In this document: positions 28,481 to 38,781 of the stretch, piece by piece
Position numbering within the stretch: position 1 is the first letter of the stretch
How the letters are laid out: every line of letters begins with the position of its first letter
Source: Urechis unicinctus
Taxonomy: Eukaryota; Annelida; Polychaeta; Xenopneusta; Urechidae
Assembly: GCA_034190875.2 (NCBI GenBank)
Contig: CM067348.1
Coordinates: 8,513,563 to 8,577,562 of the forward strand
DNA: 64,000 bases
Direction of reading: 5' to 3'
Notes under the pieces: generated by a model
Database searches by the model: none
What the model saw: only the letters and a program-made list of their open reading frames with translations
Told to the model about the DNA's origin: nothing
Position numbers and translations under genes: made by a program

Positions 28481-29224
28481 AAAGCATTGTCATCATATGT
28501 CTCAGTTTCGATCTGTTCTCTTTAATACAGCTATAGGTGTTGCGCGGATCGGGCCTAGGTAGCTTTGCGGCGACGCAGCCTCTGCATCTTCCATGCGCTC
28601 CCCATCCTCACCTTAATTACCACGCCATAAAAGCTTTACCCTTTTCCAACACGAGCGTGCTTACTTACGCCAAGCCTGGCGCACGACAACGTTCGACCGT
28701 AAAACGGACCAACTTCTCTTGTTGACGACATCAGTGGGCAAAAGAGGCTGTAAAAGGCTGATTTTGGAAATATAAAAATCTATTATGTGTCTGCGTTGGT
28801 TTTGGACGTAGGGACTGGTTTACAAGGCACTCAGAAGCTGCTACAGCCCGCCTGATACAACGGCCCTGAATGCCATAGTTCCGTGTGCATCCGGGCATTT
28901 CCGGGAATGGGTCGTAACGAGTTTTTGTTGTGTCAGCATAAATTATTTGTGTTGGATGGCATATGCTTCAACACCATTGTTTTAATTCTATAGAAGATGT
29001 AATGTTTGGTGGGTATGATTTCCTGGACAACAATGCCAGCGAAGATGTGGCTGATGGGTTTGGGGCGAGCTAAGTTAATCAAGTGATCAATTTATGTGAT
29101 TCCGGAGAAAGATGGGATTAGGGGAAGAGTAGTCAGACGAGGAGGGTACGGACGTGTGTTGGAGGTATATCCTCACCACAGAATGTACAGCATTGGTAGA
29201 GGAGGATTGTTGACTTGCGTTACA
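28481..29224. other. Non-coding spacer
   Basis: Short unique-looking spacer between two minisatellites. Nothing recognised. Confidence 0.5.
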
Positions 29225-30220
29225 TAGTGCAATGTCACTGCGGACATGGTGCAATGTCATTCAGGACATGGTGCAATGTCACTGCGGACATGGTGCAATG
29301 TCATTCAGGACATCGTGCAATGTCACTGCGGACATGGTGCAATGTCATTCAGGACATGGTGTAATGTCATTTAGGACATGGTGCAATGTCATTCAGGACA
29401 TGGTGCAATGTCATTCAGGACATAGATCAATGTCATTCAGGACATAGTGCAATGTCATTCAGGACATGGTGCAATGTCATTCAGGACATAGTGCAATGTC
29501 ATTCAGGACATGGTGTAATGTCACTTAGGTCATGGTGCAATGTCATTCAGGACATGGTGCAATGTCATTCAGGACATGGTGCAATGTCATTCAGGACAGT
29601 GCAATGTCATTCAGTACATGGTGCAATGTCACTTATGTTATGGTGCAGTGTCACACCGGACAATTCAGTGTCATTTAAGACAAATCAGATTGTCACGTAC
29701 GACCCTGTGCAGTGTCACTTAGAACACAAAACAGTGTCATCAGGACCAAGTGCCGCGTCACTCATGACAGTGCAGTGTAATTCAGGACAAAATGTGATGT
29801 TACTAAAGAAATAGTGCAGTGTCACTCAATAAATAGAGTCACTCAAGAAACAGTGGTGCATCTCAATATGTAGTAAACTGTCAACCAGGAAGGAATGCAT
29901 TGTCACTCAGGAAGTAGTGCAGAGTCACTCAGGAAGTAATGCAGAGTCACTCAGGAAGTAGTGCTGAGTCACAGAGGAAGCAGGGCAGAGTCACTCAGGA
30001 TGCAGTGCACTGTCATGCAGGATGTAGTGCACTGTCACGCAGGACGTAGTGCACTGTCACGCAGGATGTAGTGCACTGTCACGCAGGATGTAGTGCACTG
30101 TCACGCAGGATGTAGTGCACTGTCACTCAGGATGCAGAGCACTGTCACTCAAGAAAAAAGGGATTGTTACTCAGTATGCAGTGCGGTGTCACTCAAGAAA
30201 AAGTGCAGTGTCACTCAGGA
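29225..30220. repeat. Minisatellite, 22-bp unit, about 1 kb
   Basis: About 45 copies. The left part has near-identical TGCAATGTCATTCAGGACAT units. The right part (from about 29640) is a diverged AGTGCAGTGTCACTCAGGA family that fades out near 30220. Confidence 0.9.
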
Positions 30221-30894
30221 TGCTTCGCGGTTCTCTCGTGAAATCATTTTGTTCGTTTCCCTTACTTTTGTCCAGTATAATAGTATCACAAATGGGCGGT
30301 ATTTTTACAGGTTATTGTCCGCTCTTTTCAAGACGCGTTTGTTATTGTCACTAGCCACGCTCAGTACGCACATCGCTTCTCACTCACAAAAACCATCACA
30401 ACGTCCTTACAGTCGCCTTACCAGAAGATGGTGAGAGCAGCGTTCGCGCGTATTAATCTATGGTCCGGAAATCAGCGTTTGATGCTCTTCCGGAACACTC
30501 GCAACAAGTCGTTGACCTGCGTCGTATCCGAGACATATTGTCAAACCCCAACACTACAAACTACTTCTATTAATATACTCAAGCCTCGTCAAACCCAGAC
30601 GCAGACTAGATGAAAGGCTTGAATGTCAATGCCGAGCTTTAATAACTTCCTGGAAGTAACCCTTTCCCGCGCGCGCATCGCTATATCCAGTAAGGTTATC
30701 CGCATTAATGTCACAGCATAATCCCAGTGCCTTGGATCCTCGCCCCGGTTCCCTAGTAAAATGTCCTGACAAGGTCATTGAGATGCCTTGGACCGAAGCT
30801 AGAGACGGCGTGTACAACGCGGAGTGTACAGCGAGCGTCACAAACGCGGAGTGTGCTCACCGACGAGAGGATACGTGTGATCATGGCTATTATT

Positions 30895-31135
30895 AGACGA
30901 TATGACGGCGTCGCGTGTTGTCATGGCGGTTAGCTGATCATATGACTGCGTCGCGTGTTGTCATGGCGGTTAGCTGATCATATGACTGCGTCGCGTGTTG
31001 TCATGGCGGTTACCTGATCATATGACGGCGTCACGTGTTGTCACGGCTGTTACCTGATCATATGACAGCGTCACGTGTTGTCACGGCTGTTACCTGATCA
31101 TATGACGGCTATGCTTGTTGTCATGGCGATGACCT
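30895..31135. repeat. Minisatellite, 40-bp unit
   Basis: Six copies with GATCATATGACTGCGTCGCG then TGTTGTCATGGCGGTTA. Copies are CpG-rich and two or three contain CACGTG. Confidence 0.9.
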
Positions 31136-32177
31136 AACGATACGTCGGTGTGAAAATATAATCTTCCTTGAAGCTGACCCCAAGCATTGAGCTCTCCCTG
31201 AGCTATCCGAACCTGGGCACTTCCTTTTAAACAGGAGTCAAGTGAAAGGTCAAGGTCGTTGTAAAACACGCAGAAGCTGTGTGTGAAGATGATAAATATG
31301 ATGCGTCGAGGAGGACTTCCTGTTGCCGTAAAAGGTCATCCATCCGACATCTTCGGCAAATAGACCCTCTTCACCAATTTGGGTTAATGATGGGGGTAAG
31401 TTCAATGCAACTGGCGTTCCATTAGCGTCCATATAAACCTCTTTGTGTTGGGCATTTTTGACGGGTCTAGTGGAGGGTGTTGTGTTAGAGAGCTCGTCTC
31501 GCCCAGCTTCAAGATGGATTTCTTTGAGCACACGATTAAGCGTGGCACTGCGATGCAGCCTGCGCGGTCTAATCAAGGCAAATAACGGCCCGCTAAATAG
31601 GGGAGGGTGGGGCCGATGTAGGACGTAAATCAAACCAAAGAGAGGGTTTAGAGGTAGGGCGTTGAGTGGGGTGACGTAGGACAGGTGCGTTATATTGCTC
31701 TTCCAAGCCTCACTTAAAACGACATCTTTTCTAAATCGCCCCAGTACACCCTTATCTGGGGCTATTGATGTCACTGGTAACACATGGTGGTGCGATATGC
31801 CTAAATCAATACTATCTTTTCAAGTCCTTGTCTTCCAGAGGATCAAGAAATATAGGTCTGTCTAGGGCAGGAGCCGTTGCTAGGACAATCTTGCCAGGGT
31901 CTTAACGCTGGTTACAGAGGAGATAGAGGCGACTGCAAGTAGAGTTGATGGTTGGTGACGCGTTGTCAGATGGGGATGTACCCGGTACCTAATGGCCATG
32001 TTTGTCTTGAGAAGGATTAGAGCTGGCTGTGTTTGGCCTGGCTCCTTAATGCGACGCGGACGTCCTCCACGTGAGCTAGAAACATCTCATGAAGGACACA
32101 CACTCTAGAGGTCGCTGTAGGTGATGCATGGGGGACATGAATCGTCTCTGATCATCGGTTCGTTAACCATGGCGTCG
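31136..32177. other. Non-coding stretch with one unrecognised open frame
   Basis: A 177-codon frame lies on the minus strand at 31783-31250. It has ordinary composition but no motif I recognise and no flanking exon signals, so I do not call it a gene. Confidence 0.4.
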
Positions 32178-32470
32178 TCATCCTCCTCCTCCTCCTCCTC
32201 GTCGTTATCATCATGATTGTCTTACACACCCGTTATAGAAATGGCATTGGTGATTCTCTCTGTAAACGTTGTTAATATCGCTGTCGTCATCATCATCATC
32301 ATCATCATCATCGTCGACGTCATCATCATCATTATCGTCATCATTATCATCATCACCATATTCATCATCGTCATCGTTGTCATTATCATTGTTTTCGTTG
32401 TGATCATTGTTGACGTCATTGCAACATGGTTGCCGTCGCCTCAGTTAACTCAACCCCCCCCCCCCCCCAC
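32178..32470. repeat. Imperfect (CCT)n/(ATC)n and poly-C
   Basis: A CCT run, then ATC/GTC/ATT trinucleotide tracts to about 32420, and a C15 run at 32454-32468. Confidence 0.9.
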
Positions 32471-34239
32471 CCACACCCCACTCCCACTTCACTACCCCGA
32501 CCACTACCATATCTATCCAACGTCCTTTCCTACCTGGCTAACCACTAAATCACCAAGATGGTCCTCATCTGACTCTACCCAACCCCCTTCACATTGCTCC
32601 ATCAGGGGAACGCTGTCACACCCAGCATCCCACCCCAGCCACCTGTATGCAGACCTCAAGCGCAATTAACCCTGCCGTATGCCTTACCTGTGTGCATTCA
32701 AATGCCCTGAATGCTTCTATTGTCGCCATCTTCTGTTTTCTGTTCTTCAAAGCATAGAGCCCCCGTGCTACTGACAAGACAGCTCGCCCTACACCCTTAA
32801 CGGCCGCATACCTATTCCTTTTTATTCCACTCTTCCAGAAAAAAATGCATAATGCGGTCCTTTCTGTGGAGAGTGTAATCTGCTTACCTGGGGTGGTTCA
32901 CCTTTAGAGAAGTGGCGCAGATCAATGACATACCAAGGCACGAACACGCAAATCTGAGCTTGTCGCCGGTATTGAACTTCCTCGACGGTACCATCCTCCT
33001 AACGCCTCCCCTCCCCCTCGTACCCCCTACCCCACTCACACTCCCCAGACGCTTCTCCGCGAAGGTTGCCTCCGATATTGACAAGCTTGCAGGTTTCATC
33101 CGTTGACGTCCGCGCCTTGGGGGATCGTGGGCGGTCTTTTTTAAACACCTCGTAGACAGACAAAATTATCACGTTTTAACGTTAAGTTTATATCTATTTG
33201 TTCAGGCCTTTGTATAAAGATGATTATAATGTACTTTTACATTGATTTTCAAATAGAAAAAACGACCCGATTTTTCGTTATTGAGCTTTATATGTCAAAA
33301 ATGGTCCGAAACTTACCTTCGTAGATTGATACTTTCCTCGGGGCTTATTAAGTCGAAATAAAGGATTCAAAGATCATCCATAGTGTGTAGTAGGCTCATA
33401 TCTGTCGTTGACAGGTTTTTTTAATTTAAAAAAATGGCTGTCTACGCCTGACACAGTTGGAGTTTGCATCCGCTTGTCCTGTCATAGCCAGATACCCCAT
33501 GTTGCACATCAAAAGTAGGCCTATCAACTTTTTCAAGTTTTTCACTTTTTGTAACAACATAACTCAATGAAAAAGATCTGAGAAAGAGTCAAAGTCATAT
33601 TTGATATATATCAAATAATAAGGCGGCTTAAACATGCATATTTAAAATGTTATTTCATTTTTGCGTATTTCTTAACCCTAGCGGTCCCTTTTGGACGTCG
33701 AGTATATTTTAAAATCCCGATAACGTACTTATCATAGCAATATAAACGTCAGTAATTCAGGGATTTACTCAGTGTCGTCGCCTCATAATCTGGCAGCAGC
33801 AATAACCACGTTTAAATTCCTAAGTGGCTCTCCAGAAAATAAATAGGGTTACGCACTAGGGTTAGCGATTTCATGTAAACCAGATGCAGCAGACTTATCA
33901 TTTAGCTACAATTAGCTAGCTTTTTGAATGCGCAATAAAGCAACAAGTACTAGAATGACACATCCCTTTTAATAAATTTAAAACAAATAATATAATCAGC
34001 ACTTGCTGAATCACAAACGTGCGGATTTTTGTTGTCTGAGTCAACAAAAACAACAGCTTCATGGCTTTTTCGATGTTAATCAAGAAAGGTAGATAGATAG
34101 AAGTAAGTGGGCCTTTTGTTACATTTGTGGTCCTAATGTTATATGCAAATGCATAGACTTAAGATATGCCGCTATGCCATGCCATGGCAAATAATCCCAT
34201 GGCCCATGGAAAGAATAAAAAGACGACAGTGTACTCTCA
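32471..34239. other. Non-coding, A/T-rich towards the right
   Basis: Base composition shifts to A/T-rich at about 33.1 kb. An 18-bp perfect palindrome (ATTTGATATATATCAAAT) lies at 33599-33616. No exon supported. Confidence 0.5.
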
Positions 34240-36775
34240 TGTTGAATGTAGCCACATAGATTTCTTAACAACGGGCTGATTGGGCATGCCAGTATAATCC
34301 CATGCTGAATGTAGCCAGACCTATATACTCTGGGTACTCCCATGCTGAAAGTAGCCACATCTACAAACTCAGGCTACTTTCTACACGCCAGTATACTCCC
34401 ATGCTGAAAGCAGCCACATCTACAAACTCGGCGTACATTGTGCATGCCAGTATACTCCCATGATGAAAGTAGCCAGACCTATATACTCTGGCTACTTCCA
34501 TGCTGAAAGTAGCCACATATATAAACTCAGGCTACTTTCTACACGCCAGTATACTCCCATGCTGAAAGCAGCCACATCTACAAACTCGGCGTACATTGTG
34601 CATGCCAGTATACTCCCATGCTGAAAGTAGCCAGACCTATATACTCTGGCTACTTCCATGCTGAAAGTAGCCACATATATAAACTCAGGCTACTTTGTAC
34701 ACGCAAGTATACTCCCATGCTGAAAGCAGCCACATCTACAAACTCGGCGTACATTGTGCATGCCAGTATACTCCCATGCTGAAAGTAGCCAGACCTATAT
34801 ACTCTGGCTACTCCCATGCTGAAAGTAGCCACATATATAAACTCAGGCTACTTTGTACACGCCAGTATACTCCCATGCTGAAAGTAACCACATCTATAAA
34901 CTCAGGCTACTTTGTGCATACCAGTATACTCCCATGCTTAAAGTAGCCACATCTATAAACTCAGGCGACTTTGTACATCCAGTATACTCCCATGCTGAAA
35001 GTAGCCACATCTTTAAACTCAGGCTACTTTGTACACGCCAGTATACTCCCATGCTTAAAGTAACTACATCTATAAACTCAGGCTACTTTGTACACGCCAG
35101 TATGCTCCCATGTTAAAAGTAGCCATATCTATAAACTCAGCCTACTTTGTACACGCCAGTATACTCCCATGCTGAAAGTAGCCAGACCTATGTATTCTGG
35201 CTACTTTGTGCATACCTGTATAATCCCATGCTGAAAGTAGCCAGATCTATAAACTCAGGCTACTTTGAGCATACCTGGCTACTCCCACGTTCAATGTTGC
35301 CATATCAATATCCTCGGGCTACTCCCATGCTGAAAGTAGCCACATATATAAACTCAGGCTACTTTCTACACGCAAGTATACTCCCATGCTGAAAGTAGCC
35401 ACATCTATAAACTCGCGTACATTGTGCATGCCAGTATACTCCCATGATGAAAGTAGCCAGACCTATAGGCTACTCTGGCTACTTCCATGCTGAAAGTAGC
35501 CACATATATAAACTCAGGCTACTTTCTACACGCCAGTATACTCCCATGCTGAAAGCAGCACATCACATCTACAAACTCGGCGTACATTGTGCATAGCCAG
35601 TATACTCCCATGCTGAAAGTAGTAGCCAGACCTATATACTCTGGCTACTCCCATGCTGAAAGTAGCCACATATATAAACTCAGGCTACTTTCTACACGCA
35701 TACCAGTATACTCCCATGCTGAAAGTAGCCACATCTATAAACTCAGGCTACTTGTGCATGCCAGTATACTCCCATGCTTAAAGTAGCCACATCTATATAC
35801 TCAGGCTACTTTGTACATGTATACTGCTGAAAGTAGCCACATATGCTCCCATAAAAACTCAGGCTACTTTGTACACGCCAGTATACTCCCATGCTGTAAG
35901 CAGCCACATCTATAAACTCGGCTACTTTGTGCATGCCAGTATACTCCCATGTTGAAAGTAGCCAGATATCTATATACTCTGGCTACTTCCATGCTGAAAG
36001 TAGCCACATATATAAACTCAGGCTACTTTCTACACGCCAGTATACTCCCCATGCTGAAAGCAGCCACATCTATAAACTCGGCGTACATTGTGCATGCCAG
36101 TATACTCCCATGCTGAAAGTAGCCAGACCTATATATCTGGCTACTCCCATGCTGAAAGTAGCCACATCTATAAACTCAGGCTACTTTGAGCATACCTGGC
36201 TACTCCACGTTCAATGTACCAATATCCACTCTCGGGCTACTCCCATGCTGAAAGTAGCCACATCTATAAACTCAGGCTACTTTGTGCATACCAGTATACT
36301 CCCATGCTTAAAGTAGCCACATCTATAAACTCAGGCGACTTTGTACATCCAGTATACTCCCATGCTGAAAGTAGCCACATCTTTAAACTCAGGCTACTTT
36401 GTACACGCCAGTATACTCCCATGCTTAAAGTAACTACATCTATAAACTCAGGCTACTTTGTACACGCCAGTATGCTCCCATGTTAAAAGTAGCCATATCT
36501 ATAAACTCAGCCTACTTTGTACACGCCAGTATACTCCCATGCTGAAAGTAGCCAGACCTATGTATTCTGGCTACTTTGTGCATACCTGTATAATCCCATG
36601 CTGAAAGTAGCCAGATCTATAAACTCAGGCTACTTTGAGCATACCTGGCTACTCCCACGTTCAATGTTGCCATATCAATATCCTCGGGCTACTCCCATGC
36701 TGAAAGTAGCCGCATCTATAAACTCAAGCTGCTTTGCGCATACCAATATTGCTCCTGTGCTGAAAGTAGCTTCCA
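34240..36775. repeat. Satellite array, about 59-bp unit, 2.5 kb
   Basis: About 40 copies around CAGTATACTCCCATGCTGAA / AGTAGCCACATCTATAAACT / CAGGCTACTTTGTACACGC. Each unit holds the inverted pair AAAGTAGCC and GGCTACTTT, 15 bases apart. The blocks 34888-35341 and 36258-36711 are near-identical, 1,370 bp apart. The many short open frames across it are artefacts. Confidence 0.93.
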
Positions 36776-36930
36776 GCATCAAGTTCATAACAATGGGTTA
36801 TTAAAAGATGTTTATTCTTGAGTAAAATATCAACATGGAGCAATTACAAGCACAACTGTGAAATAGGTCTCTGTGCGGAGCGTGCCCAATGAAAGTTTTC
36901 TGAAACATATACACATGTAAAATGAAATCT

Positions 36931-36965
36931 GAGTATATAGATGTGGCTACTTTCAACATGAGTAC
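36931..36965 (-). repeat. Single inverted copy of the satellite unit
   Basis: GAGTATATAGATGTGGCTAC then TTTCAACATGAGTA is the reverse complement of part of the 59-bp satellite unit, directly outside the left inverted repeat of the small element. Confidence 0.6.
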
Positions 36966-37224
36966 GTCACATGCAGAAAGTTTAAGGGGCGAATACTAGC
37001 ATACACACACTTTAATATTTCTATTCATATGATCACAGTAAATGCGCTCTGGAGCTCGGCTCACTCTCGCTACTTTATGCGTGGCGCAGCTCTGATCCTC
37101 TCCGCTCTTGTGCTATGCTACTTTCTGCATAGCGCTACTTTCTGCGGAAAGTATCCGAGGATTTTGCGCATGCGCAGTGCGGCCTTTCGCTACTTTGTGC
37201 ATGAAGCTACTTTCTGCATGTGAC
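36966..37224. mobile_element. Small inverted-repeat element next to the satellite
   Basis: GTCACATGCAGAAAGT at 36966-36981 is exactly inverted at 37209-37224. The interior has several GCTACTTTCTGCAT-like boxes and an NRF1-type TGCGCATGCGCA at 37165-37176. It shares GCTACTTT with the satellite. About 259 bp, no open frame of note. Confidence 0.55.
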
Positions 37225-37905
37225 ACCGATTAGCAGGGCTACCCGCGTCAGTTATTCTTGCTCAAATAAATCTTAGTTAGCAGACCAAAGTTGTCAGTCC
37301 TGCAACCTGAATCATAACTTTTAGTTTCTCCCGTTAAAAAATTTATTCGTAAGAAAGATGAATTTCTGTGACATTTAGATCTATTACCATTGTAGCCAGT
37401 AAATAATATGCATAAAAAGTGGTGTTTAAAATGTGTGATACATTGTGTCACATTTATACACTATGTAGAGAATTTTTGAAAGCTGTGTGCATCATATGTG
37501 CAGTGTTACAAATACTTATAATTGCATTATAATCAGAGGGAGTATATTATGTCTTAAGTTAAACATGACTTTTAACTTTTCCCAAAATGGAATTGTGGAG
37601 CTATGGCATGCATAGACTAACTGACGCATACATCTCACAAACAACATGAATAGGTTCTGATGACACATGCTCTGATTTCTTTAATGAATGCAGACTAATC
37701 TTTTGTTCAAGAATTATATCTAGGTCAATTAAAACAATTTGAATATGTTGCTATTATTTTATCATGAGTACAGAAGATAAAGTACTTATTGTTTGTGTGC
37801 AACTGTGTAATCAGTGTCTTGGTTATTTATAAAAAAAAATTCATAATAGCCATGAGGTCCATAAATTATGAACACATAAAACAACTATAATCACTGATGA
37901 TAAGC

Positions 37906-37911
37906 TTTATT
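37906..37911 (-). promoter_or_regulatory. Candidate polyadenylation signal
   Basis: AATAAA on the minus strand, about 630 nt after the stop codon of the recombinase-like gene, in an A/T-rich 3' flank. It is the first canonical hexamer I noticed downstream. Transcript ends are needed to confirm it. Confidence 0.3.
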
Positions 37912-38039
37912 TGTGAGGCATTGTGATAAGAATTACACACAGTGAAACTTTAAATATGTGCTGTAATATATGAAATCTCTCCTCTCAGAGCTACAAGTCT
38001 AATAACTCAAATATACCACCTATCACACTGCAGATCATT

Positions 38040-38365
38040 TACATCATCACAGAGGAACCTGATATTGGTATTGCACTCTTTATGAAAACTCATATTTAGA
38101 AACTTCACATGTATTACAACATATCTCAGTGGTAGCTAAATTCAGAAATAAAACCCTTAGCCTTACAAATTAAGATTACCTGAATAAAACTAACTATGCA
38201 GCTGCATCTGATACTGGCATATAACTGTAAACCAGAACTCCTATTTAGAAACTTCACGCTTTATCACACAGCTGTGTCAGTGAAAGGAAAATTCAGAAAT
38301 ACAACCGCATTACAAATTAAGATTACCTGAATACAACTTACTAAACAGTTGCATCTGAGTTGGTA
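38040..38365. repeat. Two-copy direct repeat, about 149-bp period, in the 3' flank
   Basis: TTTAGAAACTTCAC recurs at about 38094 and 38243, followed in both copies by TTCAGAAATA, ACAAATTAAGATTACCTGAA and a GCATCTGA block in the same order. The copies are diverged, so this is an old tandem duplication inside the likely 3' untranslated region. Confidence 0.6.
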
Positions 38366-38541
38366 TTCTACAATTTACCAAGTTGAGGTTGATGTACGGC
38401 TACTTAGACAAAGTTATCAAAGTGACTTCAAATTGCTGCCAACCATTTCACCATACCCTGGCAGCCCAAACATTTGCCAACAACTAAACAAAGTAAAACA
38501 ACAACAAATACATTTTTTCTGAAGTGTGTAACAGAAAATAA

Positions 38542-38781
38542 TTATTTCTGTTCCCTTGGATTGAATTTCCGTAATATGTCCCTAATGCGCCGAAACCTGA
38601 TCTTGTCTGGAGTGTCAGGGTATTTTAAATTGAGGTAGTGTCTGAAGGTCTTATCAGACGTCATTTCTTCAATGTCCTTCAAAGTATTCCCAGTTACACC
38701 AACATCCCTAGCTGTGGTGACCAGATACAATATTTCTTCATCAGAAAGCTTGGCTCGGGGCATACTCGGTTTGACACTTTC
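38542..38781 (-). CDS. C-terminal exon 19 with unrecognised basic domain
   Basis: The acceptor TTACACAG at 38783-38782 is phase 0 and gives 79 residues before TAA at 38544-38542. The core (PRAKLSDEEILYLVTTARDV, GNTLKDIEEMTSDKTFRHYL, then KYPDTPDKIRFRRIRDILRK) has the mixed charge and helical periodicity of a small globular domain with a basic last helix. I do not recognise it; a Myb-like or nucleic-acid-binding helical fold is only a guess. It is not part of a canonical tyrosine recombinase and would have to be added to, or kept with, the gene. Confidence 0.7.
   Translation of the reverse strand, partial: ESVKPSMPRAKLSDEEILYLVTTARDVGVTGNTLKDIEEMTSDKTFRHYLNLKYPDTPDKIRFRRIRDILRKFNPREQK

Larger units (their letters stand above)
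37225..38541 (-). other. 3' flank of the recombinase-like gene
   Basis: A/T-rich non-coding DNA, likely 3' untranslated region and downstream sequence, with the 149-bp duplication and the AATAAA listed separately. Confidence 0.45.

Noticed and set aside
31250..31783. 177-codon minus-strand frame of ordinary composition
   Set aside because: No recognisable domain, no adjoining exons with matching phase; length is possible by chance in 64 kb.
34119..36804. Many 60-130 codon frames with YSHAESSHIYK repeats
   Set aside because: 59-bp satellite units; no start context, interrupted, no known protein.
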